Part shown: positions 12,001 through 24,261 of the stretch, piece after piece
Position numbering within the stretch: the stretch's first letter is position 1
Layout of the letters: each line of letters begins with the position of its first letter
NCBI GenBank assembly: GCA_963924555.1
Contig: OZ004581.1
Coordinates: forward strand, 1,736,001-1,800,000
DNA length: 64,000 nucleotides
Direction of reading: 5' to 3'
Origin: Crambe crambe
Taxonomy: Eukaryota > Porifera > Demospongiae > Poecilosclerida > Crambeidae
Translations under genes and position numbers: made by a program
The notes under the pieces: generated by a model
Seen by the model: the letters and a program-made list of their open reading frames with translations, nothing else
Told to the model about the DNA's origin: nothing
Database searches by the model: none

Positions 12001-13349
12001 ATCTGGAAATTTGGACATCCTTAACACAATCACTGTGGCTGATCAATAGTCAACTCACTCCTGGAGAGTTTTCCCATGCCCTTCTATCCCTGCAATGTGA
12101 TCTGTGGGACAAGAGAAAGCAGAGAAGGCTGAACACAGAAAATTGTCCCTCAGTCCACATTGAAGCATTTGATTCACTAGACTGCTGATTCCTTTAAGTT
12201 TAGCCTGAGAGATTGACAGAAGCTCGTCTCAGATGGGAATCTGAGGGGAAGATCATAGACTTCAAGCAGACTGAGGGTGGATTAGAAATGGTGAGGTTGG
12301 AAGCCATCAATGGACCGCTGAGCAAGGTTAGAGTAATAGATGCAACAGTCTCAGACAGAAGAGACTAGTCAGTCACTAATTCAGCTGGCCAGACAGACAA
12401 CTGATGAAGTACAAGAAACATCACAGACTGTACAAGGAACAAGAGTAACATAGCTAGTAATATGACAACATGCTGGTTCAATCCATGTAATCATGTTCTG
12501 AAAGTCCAGGTGCTAACAAATCAAACATCAGAAGATTCAAATTCGTATAGAAATACCCCAACCATTACTCATAAGCTTTAGATAATTTCATGTTTTAGGA
12601 ATAGCTAATTTTGAAAACTTGAATGTGGAAAAGTACTTTAGGGAATAGCTAGTAAAACTGATTACCTTTCTTTGTTCTATAGAATAAGTACTGTCTTATG
12701 AATGGAAGCTCCCAGACACTGCAGACACTCAAGGCAGTGGCCCCACCCATTGCTATCTTGGTCAAGGCCATGACTGAGGCAGAGGAGAGTATCACGTGAG
12801 GGCATTATGACCCAATAGACATGTAGAAGACACTATAAAGAAACTAACCTTATTTTTTATGAATCTTTCCCTATCACCCTCCTGTATGACCTTCAGTCCA
12901 GAATACATTTCCCAGGAACAAGCCAAGGAGATCTATGATGATGTGACTCAACTGGAAGAAAGACATGGACATGTATCTAAAACTTAGCCATCCATTAAGG
13001 GAAATTCGTTATGGCTAGCTATTATACCACTGATATTCAGTCACAAAGCGAATTCATAATAATACATTCAATCCATAGTGAAGTTATAGTAGGACTTTCA
13101 TATCTTCAAATGATGTTTCCCTTTGATCAGAAAGTAGATGGTTCCAATAAAGAAATGAATGATGACACCCTGTACACAGTAGAGTTAGAATCACATGATC
13201 TCGTAGCCATGAGGTGATGTTTTCATATTGTATATAGCTGCTCTGTTTCTGATCTACATGGAGACACTGATGGGTCAGATTGAGGACATCATCAAAGCAG
13301 AGAAGAGGAAGCAAGCATGGGTGCCTGTGGCTAGGCAACATGAGACCTG
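12001..13349 (+). pseudogene. Exon-like relics of an unidentified membrane protein
   Basis: Several plus-strand open segments look like exons: 'ERLTEARLRWESEGKI' with 'MVRLEAINGPLSKVRVIDAT' (about 12210-12367), 'CLMNGSSQTLQTLKAVAPP' (about 12690-12796), 'EYISQEQAKEIYDDVTQLEE' (about 12900-12970), and a final hydrophobic-plus-basic tail 'AALFLIYMETLMGQIED' then 'AEKRKQAWVPVARQHET' before a stop at 13349. Pieces recur, further decayed, at 22922-22960, 23935-24010 and 53278-53420. The family is not recognised. No continuous gene model could be built, so these are probably relics following the inverted POT fragment. Confidence 0.4.
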
Positions 13350-13689
13350 AGAGGTGAACTCTCTCATCACTATAATTATATTAGTTTTAAAGACACTCCA
13401 TTAAATGATTTTTGTGTTGTAAGTACATGGTGAAAGTTGTCTGCAGGATAAGGTGGGTCTCACAGACAGTTCAGCAACAGAGCATCCGCAATGTTCAGCA
13501 ATAGGGCATCCGGTTAAATAACAGGCATCCCGTAACAAGACAAAGTCAGCATTGAGGCGGAATATACATGTTTGGTGACCTTACCCAGGTAGGCATACGT
13601 AATTATTATAAATTATGTACTGCTTATGCAACACTCTTGGTGCGTGTAGCACAGTGATTTACCAAACCCTGTGGGGAGGGAAACAAACA

Positions 13690-13950
13690 CATCATTCCAT
13701 GGGCGTAGCCAGGGGTGGTTCAGGTGGTTTGGTCAAACCACCTTTTCAAAATGGAAGAAGTGGTACCATCTTCATCATCTACTCATCTTCATACTTTCCC
13801 TGCCTTCATATGCTGCATTGCAGCTCATTGTTTCGGTTATCAAAAGAGGGTTGTGATTATAGAAAAGTGGGCGTGGTCAGGCCAAATATTTTCCGCACTT
13901 ACATGCAGATAATTTTAGAATCCCCTCTTTAATAACTCTGGCTACGGGCC
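13690..13950. mobile_element. MITE with 'gtagccag' inverted ends (unit A)
   Basis: The left end 'gggcgtagccaggggtggtt' and the reverse complement of the right end (about 13930-13950, 'ctggctacgggcc') pair. The element is non-coding. The same insertion lies in unit B at 36369-36620, so it predates the duplication. The small open frames across it are not genes. Confidence 0.65.
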
Positions 13951-14087
13951 ACATTCTCTCTTGCAAAGTGAAGTAACCTATGGTTTCTTCTTGCTGCAAC
14001 TTTAGCTTGACGAGGCTACTTCATGGATGACTGTTTTCAAATCTGGAACTGACCTAGCCTCCATCATCATGCAGAGCCAGAGCCAGC

Positions 14088-15210
14088 TCATTTGTAGTGG
14101 TACGGCCATGCATAGCTATCATCTGGAGGGGAAGCCCTTCAGTAAAATTTAATGTTATTTCTATCTGGGTATGATCTAGGCAATACCATCTGGCCATGTC
14201 ATGGTAGAAGGTAACCTGTAGCTAACCAGAGTAGCTAGTGGTGCACTGCATGCAGCAGTGCCAGCAATTGCGCAAACATTCCACAGCGCAAAGTTTTAGT
14301 TGCTAATAAGTACTGGTACGTATAATTAGGTAGTAATTACATTCTAGGATCACCAAGTGTATATACAGAGACCCTCCCGATTTTTTCTCTGGGGTGGGGG
14401 GTCACACTCACCAGACTAATAGAGCTCACCTGAGTTATCATTGGATACTGTGGCAACATCAGTGAAGGATTGAGTCATGGAAGCTGAGGAGCCACGGATG
14501 ACCACCATAGAGGTCGTGGGAGATCTTGGTAAAGGAGAGACATTGGGTACAGGAGGAGGGGAGGGTGTAGCCAGTGTAGCCAGCATAGAGGTGGCTCCCT
14601 TGGACTCATTTGGAGTTATCATCGGCGAAGAAGCAGCAGCATTGGGTATCAGAAGAGGGGTTGTCATAGATTGGGTAGTGACTATGGGAAGCCAGAAATC
14701 ACAGTGTATCATACAAAATTAATGCCTTAATTAATTTAGCTATTGTAGCTATACCTACATTAAAAAGCTGATTTTTAATTTTTTCTTGGGGGAGAGTGAG
14801 GGGTGGGAACAGTTTTTTACATGATAGCTATATGTATACACATAGCTAATTATCCAGTGTTCCCACCTACCTGGTTGAAAATAGTTACCTATACCTGTAG
14901 TCTGATGGTACTCTTGATCAAGAATCTCAACGATGTCTTTATGTCTTATAATGTTCTGATGCAAATGATCGACCACTTTGTGGTAATTACGAGGGTTGAG
15001 CTCAACTCGATTCCTTATAGCAGTCACTAGCATTCCAGCCTTTTCAGTTTCTGTCAGATTTGACTTTGGGTTGGTAACCTCATCGTAAAGTTCTTGTGTA
15101 ATGAATCCTTGTTGAAGGAGAAACTGTGCAATATATCTGTCAGACTTCAGAGCAATCTCCAACTGCTTCATGCAATTAACTACAGTAGAATACTCCTTGG
15201 AGTCTGTCAT
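14088..15210 (-). CDS. CARD-like death-fold protein with Ser/Thr/Pro tail (unit A)
   Basis: Three exons fit in phase: 15210-14895 (ATG at 15210), 14681-14430, and a short last exon 14122-14088 ending in TGA, giving 200 residues. Residues about 5-100 form a helical domain of CARD-like spacing ('LKSDRYIAQFLLQQGFITQE' followed by 'LTETEKAGMLVTAIRNRVEL'). The second exon is low-complexity Ser/Thr/Pro/Met, suggesting a flexible linker. There is no enzymatic motif. It would be an adaptor or decoy that pairs through its death fold with the CARD-like domain of the NLR, which starts 488 bp away on the other strand. The last exon is inferred from its splice site and conservation in unit B. Domain assignment is by eye; DED or Death subtype is possible. 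Confidence 0.65.
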
Positions 15211-15698
15211 TTTTAAACTGTACTCCCACAAGCCAGAACTGCAATAGGCCTAATAAGAAAAATAAAGTGATGTTTTTTTATCTTGTGTTATCTCAACTTA
15301 CATGTCAGTCTGATTATTTCTACAGCCAGTTGGTCGATGAATGATATTAGCTAGAGTTGTTAAATTTTAGAAACTCCAGAGAAAGTTTAACATCAACCGC
15401 TGAAGCTGTGCGAGAAAAAGTGGGTGGGGTCCCTGGGCCCACAAATTTCAAACTCGATTTCGTAAACTTAACTAGTCCTTAGCGAGAAAATCAAGAGCTC
15501 AATCGTGCTATTTAAGATGCTGCTATGAAGTTATTAAACCGACTCAAGCCTTCGCAAGATTACAAGCATTCAGTGCCACTCCCACATTTTCAACAAATCC
15601 GATATTCATGGATGGATACAGCTAACTAGCCTAGCTAGCTATATATAGTTTACCAAATCACATGACTAAAGTTTTAGTGAAGCTATTTAGCTAGCTAC
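15211..15698. promoter_or_regulatory. Shared intergenic region between the CARD-like and NLR genes
   Basis: 488 bp separate two divergent start codons, so both promoters must lie here unless upstream non-coding exons exist. The sequence is closely conserved in unit B, where a Mutator-like element splits it. The empty target 'ataagaaaa' is at 15253-15261. No specific factor site (kappaB, IRF, STAT) could be claimed by eye. Confidence 0.45.
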
Positions 15699-15883
15699 AT
15701 GGGCAATCTTCTAAGCAACACCGAAATTGAGCAAGGCAGTTCAAGTGAGAGTAAAGCTCCTGCAGAAAGTGGTCGATCCTGTGGAGCTGCAGTTCGCCAT
15801 GGACAATCGAGGTAAGGAAGTAGAAAAGCAAAGTAGCTGCTAGATTCCTTGTTTCTTATCAGACACTTTTCAGTGAGTGAGTG

Positions 15884-15970
<87 letters not shown>

Positions 15971-18864
15971 ATTCAAAAATGACCATTTTTGTAGGTGTGG
16001 CTCCTAAGTTTATGTAATAATGATAAGAGATGAGGAATCAGGCCTAGTAATTGTTGACACAGGTAATTTTTTCTTAGCATTGATGCCACATTGAAGAAGG
16101 GGCAGTTGGATTTTTCTGACTCAGAAAGGGCAATAGCTTCATTCAATAGTCAGCGTGAAGCTCTAATTGATGGCATTCGTCATAACTTACTCACTGTGAC
16201 CGTCGAGTTATATGCGCAGGGAATTATTCCTAAAGAAACTTACGAAAAAGCCTTGAACGAGATGCATACTTCAACTATCAGGACAATGGAAGTACTGGAT
16301 GCTGTAGAGTCAAAGATTAGAATACAACCATCAGTCTTTACCAACTTTATTCATATCCTGGAGTCTGAGCCTTTCTTGTGTACATTATCTGATTTGTTGG
16401 TCAAAAGCTATTGTAAGTGATAAAAATTATTGTTATACATAATGTATACTCCTCTCTCTGTTTACAGGTACTGTACCTGTTAAGCCTATTGGTTGTCCAG
16501 CTTCTTCTCCAGCCATCTCTCGCTATTCTGAGTACCTCAAGGGAGTGTATGAAAGGTGTTTGGTTTCCAGTGATGGCAAGTTCCCTCCCACTCCTAGTAG
16601 GAAGTACATAAACCTTGCATTAGTACGCCATAGGGCACGTGACTTATATTATGTAATAGAGCATACCTTGCACGGCAATCTTGAAAAGATTTTGAAAACC
16701 AAAGAGCAGATCAGCATTGAAGATATCTTCAAGCCTACTAAGCAGTTATCATTAGTTCTTATTGAAGGTCCTCCTGGAGTAGGAAAGAGTACTTTAGCCT
16801 GGGAACTTTGTAGGAGGTGGGATGTGATTCCATCCATGAAGCAGTACTGCTTAGTAGTGCTTCTTCGGTTAAGAGAAAAGGATATACAGCAAATCCAACA
16901 TGCTCATGATCTATTTCCTCATCTAGACAGTGATCTGCAGCAGAGTGTAACCAATTAAGGAAGTAGTCAGCACTGAAGGTAAGGGAGTTTTGTTCATTCT
17001 TGATGGATTTGATGAGCTCCCTAGCTCTTTACGGCATAGTGGACTCATGATCGATCTCATCACAGGACATGCTCTACCAAAGTCTGCAGTGATAGTAACT
17101 AGTAGGCCTTCAGCCACTACTGACCTTCTTAGAAGCTGTAGTCCTCAAGTACAAAGGCATATAGAGATCCTAGGCTTCACTCAAGAATGTGTCAAGGAGT
17201 ATGCCTCTAGTGTCTTTTCATCTGAGCCAAAACTGCTGGATGACTTCTTGACTTTCATATCAGCCTCTAGCAATCCTGCCATCAATAGCTTGATGTACAT
17301 TCCTCTCAATGCAGCTATAATTGTGGAGCTGTACAGAAATAGCAGGAGGACAGGTACTCCTGTACCCAATACATTGACACAGTTGTACACTCAACTTTGC
17401 CTTACACTACTTCAACGACATTACAATAACCAGCATCCATTATCTGATGTGATCTTGAATCAATTTACAAATCTAAATAACAGTGACTATCATCACTTTT
17501 TAGAATTGTCTAAAATTGCATTTGAAGGGTTCATGAAAAGTGAGGTGATATTTTTTTCTGATAGTTTGCCGAGAGATTTGGTTCATTTTGGTTTCTTGGA
17601 CACCACACTGTCTCTTCATTGTGGAGGTGGAGTCTCCCACAACTTCCTCCATTTTACTCTACAAGAATTTCTAACAGCATACTACATTTCCCAGCTTCCC
17701 CATCAGGATGGTCTAGAGGTGTTCCAACAGCATGCTACTGATAAGCGTTGGAATATGGTGTGGAGATTTTTAGCCGGTTTGACTGGTTTTGAGTATTATA
17801 AAGGTACTATTAATTGTGATGCCTTTGTAACCATCAAGGAAAATAAGCTTGAATTATCTAGTTTGCTAATTCAATGTGTGTATGAAGCATGTATCAAGCT
17901 TGACTATACGGGTCTTTTTGGAAGCAAGGAAATATCGGCAAAAGGTGTAGAAAATGCGATAGAGAAATGTGCATTAGGCTATTGCATTGCTGCTAGTGCT
18001 TCCACTGTGTCTTGGGATGTGAAGTTGTATGGATCATTGGATGGTTTTATATGGGGCCTGAACTCAAGACCATGTGAAGGCATCATAACCACAATAGAAA
18101 TAATTGGTTACTCACAAGCCTGTGACTATATGAAGTTTCCACCAAATGTATTACAAGGTATTACTAGTCTTGATGTCACTTTATTCAATACTACTGATGC
18201 TTCAGTAAGCAATTTAATTGCATTGATTTCACAGATGAAAATTTTGAAAAATTTGAGCATAGATGGTGTACAACATGCTAAAGATTTGACCAAACTATTA
18301 TTTCAGCTTTCCACAAGTAATGTGACTAGCCTGGACCTCAAAGGTTTGTTTGAATATAGAAACTTAAACCGTTCTGTCATTGATGCATTGGTTAAACTCA
18401 TTGATGAATCTCATGGGAAACTTTTAGCTTTAAATATCATTGTGTTTCTTGAATTATCTTTAAATCTTTTTGCACCAGATGTTCCATTATCAGAATTAGT
18501 ATTTAGTAATTCTTCATTGTGGCAATTGTGTATTACTAGTCATAATCGGCTTATTCCACTCACTCCACTCGAGACTAATACTTGTCTCACTCATGTAACT
18601 ATCGAGTGTGAGTGGTTAGACTGGCATGCTAAGTCTATTGCATGTGTACTGCAAAAGAACACTACTCTTCAACACCTAATTTTGAAACCGTCTTCCGATT
18701 ATCTTGAGGGAGCCATCCATTTCTGTATAACTGTGGCAAATGGACTCAAAATGAATCTGTATTTGCAGACAGTAGAATTACACGTCCCAAGTGGTATGAA
18801 ACCACAGGACCACCCTGAATTCAATTCTGATTCTCGCATCATTTTGTGTGTACATGAGATTTAG
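15699..18864 (+). pseudogene. CARD-NACHT-LRR receptor (unit A), frameshifted
   Basis: Exons 15699-15811, 16078-16412 and 16468-18864 join in phase (introns 266 and 55 nt). Exon 1 starts 'MGNLLS', a good N-myristoylation signal, followed by a polar Ser-rich stretch. Exon 2 is a helical CARD-like domain. Exon 3 carries Walker A 'GPPGVGKST', Walker B 'FILDGFDE', sensor 'VIVTSRP', the NACHT helical region and leucine-rich repeats. Four extra bases at about 16956 ('accaattaagg' against 'accaagg' in unit B) shift the frame inside NACHT and create a stop. The gene as read is broken, yielding CARD plus half of NACHT, unless the insertion is an allelic or assembly error. It would otherwise be an intracellular innate sensor. 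Confidence 0.85.
15889..15968. repeat. (GA)n microsatellite in NLR intron 1
   Basis: About 80 bp of GA repeats follow the 'gtgagtgagtgagtca' segment of intron 1. The same place in unit B (45842-45855) has only about 7 units. Confidence 0.95.
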
Positions 18865-19600
18865 TACCACGATTTTTATGAAGTCCAAAGTGTATACATA
18901 GCTATCACATGCACATTTACCACAACCAATTTTATACAGTTTTGTTTACTGTAGCTAGTTTTCTTATTTGGTCGTTTGTTTATAAATGATAGTTGTAGTA
19001 ATTTGGCCTCGCTCATTAACAATTCCATTTATGTCACGTGGCTTTCCATGTACTGTCATGCTCATGCACTTCAACCAGGCATTCACATCTCTCAGACCAG
19101 TGGCTTCTCATGTCATTGAGTTTGAAGGTATAGGGATTCGATCCTTTGCCATCCAGAAGCCCCTAACTACAGTACTTGAACTTGAATATGTATTGTCCAG
19201 AGTAGCCATAGTGAAATCAATGTTAAATTTGGACATGCTTTTTTTCATAATCTGAATTTTCCTATCACTCAAGCATTGGTTCTGTTCTTATTCTTGTGCA
19301 TGTTATTAGCTACTAGAATCAATGACGACATTATCATGGAGTTAAATTTTCATGGTTTCAACGGGTATGATTATATTTCTTCAAAACCAAGTAACACTAA
19401 GTTCTCACCCTGTAAAGTATAGCTATAGGCCATTATGATATTGTAGATTTTCCTTGTTATTGTTATTAAATTCAACACTAGGTCAATTAATGTTTGGCAT
19501 AACTGTTGAACATGATCATAAATATTCTACAGAAACAGTTTAATTTTCTAAGTGATGAAAATAGGTAATGAATGAAATGAACACGCAGTAGTGTAGTTTA
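18865..19600. other. NLR-POT intergenic region (unit A)
   Basis: The two genes converge here, so only 3' ends are expected. The sequence is AT-rich and related by eye to 48779-49778. It has a short unremarkable open frame and no recognised element. Confidence 0.5.
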
Positions 19601-21281
19601 TCACTCCACTGCATTGTACATTGTGTAACATGTGTAGTAATTGCTATAGCAAATAGCTATGTGTTCATTAGGTAGAATGTCACCTCTCTGCCTCTTCTTG
19701 TACATCCGACCCAGTATGCATGCCAATACGAATATCAGAAGGAGTATGACGCTTGCTGATAGCAGATGCCATGTCCCACACCCGTACCTGTTAGGAGGCC
19801 ACTTATGCACAGTATAAGTGATAGGCAACATAATAAGATAAGTAATGATGTATGAAAATCCAAAGTATCCATATGCAAATCCTGTGATTAATCCTCTCAT
19901 GGAATAAGGTGACTGAGCATAGATAAACTGTGTAGCTGCTGAATACAGGTAGAAGGTACTGAAGGCTCATAATATAAGCTCTGGAAGCATCACCCACTTG
20001 TAATCCAAAGGAAGTGAATATCTTGCACTGTAATTTTTTTTTTCAACTTCTAGAAGATAAGTTATATTTGTCCTAATATCGATGTCAAGTTTAACATGAC
20101 CTACAACCGCCAGAGATAAATATCCAACTATGCTGATAAATGTCCAATATTGAACTTAGTGAATAACGACACTCTTGCTATGAAACGATGCAGCAATAAT
20201 TCGTAGAGTGGAATTGTTAGGATAATGACTAAGTAGCCAAAGTTGTATACTGTTTCTCTTTGAAAACATTTATAGTATGTTCCAAGGAGCAATCAGATAT
20301 ATTTTCCCATCTGAAGTTCAAATTTCTAAGGTGATATCTCATGCCTGTTGCCACTGATTGTACTGTATTGATGAAGCAAACAAAGAGAATAGCAGTAAGA
20401 AAATGTAGAAGCATACGCCAGAAAGTCTTCACATCCTCCACCTTTTCTGTAGTTAACGGGCCACCAAATTTATGTTTGGCAAAATCAATTCTGGAGTAAT
20501 GTTTGTCATCACAGTAAGTAAAAGCACTCCTCTGACGAGGATACTTATTCTTCCAGGCAAAATGCATAACTTTGTATATCAGCTTAAGTGGATTCTCTGT
20601 TACTGGCTCTTTGATGAGCCAGTGGTTGAAGTTATAGTCAAGGCACAGTACTAGACTCAAACAGGCTGGGAACAGTAGTTTAGCCAATGCAATATATTTA
20701 GAACATATACATTTCAAAGATAACACTACAATTGCATAGCCAACATACCAGGCCCAAACAAACCAGTTGGACAATGCTTTCATATCACCAGAGGAAGCAT
20801 CAGGAAGCTGATCAACACCAAACTGTGTGATATTGACAATTAGTCCTTCTGTACTAATGAATAAGATCACAAACATAGTAATATACAAGGTTTCTTTGAT
20901 TGTTGCAACGTGTGGAAGATTATCGGGTATTCCAGAAACCACGCATATTCCAATTGTAGTTAACCATGCAATCAGAAAGCTTTGTCGTATCATCTTGTAT
21001 CTCCCCCTGTAGGTATCAGCTATCCACCCTAATACTGGGCAGAGCAGAGCTATCAAAAGTAGTATACCACCTCTGAAGGTGTATTGGTAGATTTTATTGT
21101 TTGTGATGAGGACCTCGAGGCCATCAGTGTAGAATACAGAGCTGATGCCAAAGTTGAGTACAAACCATGCTGTTACAATCCAAATAAACACTATGATCAT
21201 CCCTTTATTTTATTTCGACACAGCATGAATTTGCAAGTGCTAGGAGATATCATGGCCCTTCTTGGTATGATAACAAGATAG
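19601..21281 (-). pseudogene. POT/SLC15-family transporter, copy 2, broken
   Basis: Collinear with copies 1 and 3. 'GWIADTYRGRYKMI' is the PTR signature (W to R at the usually conserved Trp), with 'FGVDQLPDASSGD' and 'SMRGLITGFAYG' further on. Independent lesions: 5 extra bases near 21210 at the N-terminus, a 1-bp deletion near 20270, and a 10-bp deletion near 20137. The open middle part (20229-21200, 323 codons) holds about seven membrane segments. As read, it cannot make a full 12-helix transporter. Confidence 0.85.
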
Positions 21282-22334
21282 AACTCTTTTCCACTCTCTA
21301 TAATAGTTGCAAATATGAAGATTTTTATGAAAGCTAGCTTCTCTTACTACGCACATAGTTAGTCGTGCAGTTGTTCAACTAAAAAAACAACTCTCTAGTC
21401 ACTATCAACAGATTTACATGAATGTACTATTAGCTATAATTATGGTGAAAACCATGAATACATTATTATTTTAAACCAGTATAATACTGTAGAGTCAAGG
21501 GAGTTTCTGTAGGGTGACATAATTATGGTACACAAGCAGTACAATGTAAGGATCCATGGTGCATAGCAAACACTTCCAGGTAACAGTGATGGTGTCATAG
21601 CTATACACTGTAAAAATGAAAGTGTTTACTGCACACCATTTTGTCCCAATGCACACACTGTTTTGTTTTTAGTGTGTGCAGTATTGGGTGCAGTGCACAC
21701 TTTCATTTTTACAGTGTATGCTCAATATTATTATTATTGAGCTTTGTTACTGCATGTATATAGTAGTAAAAATTTTTGATCTCGTGGATCTCACTGAAGA
21801 AGATCCATGAGATCGAAATTTTGATAAATTTCTATAGATACTACTTCTGTCAGTAACAAAGCTCAATAACTTATTAAAGACTCCAAAGATGATCACAGGT
21901 CTATTCCTAGTGTAAGATTCCACCTCCTCATTGAAGGCAAATTCCAATGCTGATGGGAGAGAGGGAGGAAAGGAGGGGAGAGAGGGAGAGAGAGGGAAAG
22001 GGAAGTGGAAAGGGGGGTGGGGGGAATAAAAATTGAGTACAATCATTCGCACATCATAACTGCAGCGAATCTTGACAATGTGTGGTGTGTGGTTCCAGAA
22101 GTATGCCTTCAAAGAAAATATTATTCTGGCCTTTTAATGTTTGTCCCCTGCATGAATCAGTGCTACATCTCTTAATTGGGAGATTATCAATATTTACGAA
22201 GTTTAAAGTTCATTTATTTTAATCTGATAACAATGATGGATATTTTTCACTTGAGGTTACAGGCCATATGAGGCTTGATGTCAATTTGACAAATGTGACT
22301 TGTTTGCTTCAGGTTTAACGACAGGATCACATGC
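21282..22334. other. POT 5' flank, hairpin MITE and purine tract (unit A)
   Basis: Contains the roughly 115-bp foldback at 21604-21720 (arms 'cactgtaaaaatgaaagtgt'), the short paired hairpin near 21777-21815, and a G/A-rich tract at 21955-22022. The minus-strand open frame here is low-complexity Ser/Pro encoded by that tract and is not supported as a gene. Confidence 0.6.
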
Positions 22335-22625
22335 AGCATGCTTCCTTTGGATCATAGGGCATTGCAGTTTATTTATGCTCAACTGCTTCACTTGGATTTG
22401 CATATCAATTCTATGGACTTTTTATTTGTTATCTTATATCGTTACCTGTTACACATACAGTGGACAAGTGGCCTTCTGATAGGTATGGGTGTGGGACATA
22501 GTATCTCTATCAGCCAGTATTGTGGGTCTTCTTATGTTTGTATTCTGACTTGAAGAAGCAGAGCAATGACATCCTATCTAATGAACACGAACACAGGAAA
22601 GGTGATTCCAATTGATCTGGAAGTC
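22335..22625 (+). pseudogene. Inverted POT C-terminal relic, copy 2
   Basis: 'DHRALQFIYAQLLHL', then 'VTYTVDKW'-like sequence in a shifted frame, then 'GDILSNEHEHRKGDSN'-like sequence match the C-terminus of the adjacent transporter in opposite orientation. Several frame breaks make it non-functional. It matches the relic at 11640-12000. Confidence 0.7.
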
Positions 22626-22984
22626 AACTCACTCCTGGAGAGTTTTCTCAAGCCAGCCCTACAAGTAAGAAACCACAGCTATAGTCCCCCCCCCCCCATT
22701 GAGTACAATGTATGGTGTGTTGTTCCAGACGTATGCCTATGTAATCATGTTCTGAAAGTCCAGGTGCTAACAGATCAAACATCAGAAGATATAGAAATAC
22801 CCCAACCATTACTCATAAGTTTTAGACAATTATTTTCATCAGATCATATAGCTAATTTTGAAAATACAAAGTAGCTACTTTTTAGGGAATAGTAAACTTG
22901 GTTACCTTTCTTTGTTCTGTAGAATAAGCACTGCCTTATGACTGGAAGCTCCCAGGCACTGCTGTGAGGGAATTTAAAAAGATC

Positions 22985-23070
22985 CGTTTATGGGAAATAC
23001 ACTCGAGGCAGTCCATTTGGCTCTGCCTCATGATCTAAATGAACAGCCTTTTGTGTATTTCCCATAAATC
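22985..23070. repeat. Short foldback inside the duplicated unit
   Basis: Arms 'ttatgggaaatacac' and 'gtgtatttcccataa' are perfect complements about 40 bp apart. The element interrupts the exon-like relic 'CLMTGSSQ' that is longer in the first unit (about 12690-12796), so it is probably an insertion. Confidence 0.65.
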
Positions 23071-23324
23071 ACTCTAATACTATAACATAATGTAAGGATA
23101 GGGGTCTTTTTGGTCCTGTATCCGTTACACCATGTCACTCACACTTGGGTAACTTCAAATATAGCTAGCTACCATTTTAGACTGCATGCAGTTGCATCAG
23201 GACTGGAATAATAATTATTGTGGTTCATATGGAAAATGTTACTTCCCTTCAATTTCAAATCATATTGAAAGTGCTATCATACAGCACAAGAACTTTTTTC
23301 TTTAAAACTTATCTACAGATAATA

Positions 23325-23600
23325 GCTAGTTTTCTTTCATTTCTTCCCACTTGATATCATGCCATGCTTCATGTGGAGTTTTCTTCCCTTGCTTACTTAC
23401 CTCTTCCAATATGAAGACCCTTCAGGAGTAAGATTTGGAGGACCGGTAGTCTTTGAAGTGTTTGCATTCTTACTTTGTAGCAGTTTGCATTTTGAAGTTT
23501 CATCATGGTGTCCTTAATACGTAGTATATTTAGCATAAGTGATGCAGCTATAAGAAAGGGTTGCTGTATATTAAAAAAGCTTGCCAGCAAAGAAAAAAAC
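23325..23600 (-). pseudogene. VLIG C-terminal relic
   Basis: The minus strand repeats, with decay, the C-terminal end of the VLIG gene downstream: 'WHDIKWEEMKEN' resembles 'WHDIKWEEVKEN' at about 24290-24330, and the DNA around 'tccaatatgaagacccttca' resembles that around 24415. It lies 0.7 kb beyond the real 3' end, so a partial tandem copy or an older VLIG gene once stood here. 23601-24261 is otherwise AT-rich non-coding sequence with one degenerate exon-like piece at 23935-24010. Confidence 0.65.
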
Positions 23601-24261
23601 CTGCAGCTTCAGAGTGCTGCTCTATAGACATCTACAAAGGGAGTTCAAGTTGTTAATGTGTGATACATGCAAAATGTGGTTTATTAATATTGAAAGGCAA
23701 TCAATATTTCCTTGTGTGCTAAGAATCCTTATATTCCAGCATCAGTATTCTCCAGTCTGAGAGGACTCCATCATCATACAGTATATAATGTACAAGACAC
23801 ATATGTACATTACATTGTTGAGTCTATCATGAATCAGTATCAAACATACCCATTGCATGTTGTATAGTTACATTGGGGCTGGCTATATACCACTTGCCTT
23901 TGGGGTGCGAGTAAAACAGATATTTAAGCCATGGGCTCAAGGGGAAGATCATGACTTCAAGATAGATTTAAAGTGGTGAGGTTGGAGGCCATCAATGGAC
24001 ACAGAGCAAAGTATTATTAATATGGACAATATATAGTTAAATTATGTACAACTTTTCTATGCAAGATTAAAAACTATTGTGCAAAAACACAATAACAAAA
24101 ACAACAAAAAATAACTAGCAACAATATTATGTAGAAATAAAACTTTACAACATTGACATTTAATGTGGCTAAATGTATATGAAAATCATGCTACGAAAAT
24201 TAATTTTCTTTATCAACTAGCTATTATACTTCTGATAATAATAGCTAGCTAGTTTTTTGTT

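Noticed and set aside
14477..14722. 81-codon plus-strand frame conserved in unit B (37276-37521)
   Set aside because: Conservation is explained by the minus-strand CARD-gene exon it overlaps, whose frame, phase and splice sites fit better.
15695..15976. Leu-Ser repeat frame opposite NLR exon 1
   Set aside because: Generated by the (GA)n tract in intron 1; it shrinks with the tract in unit B.
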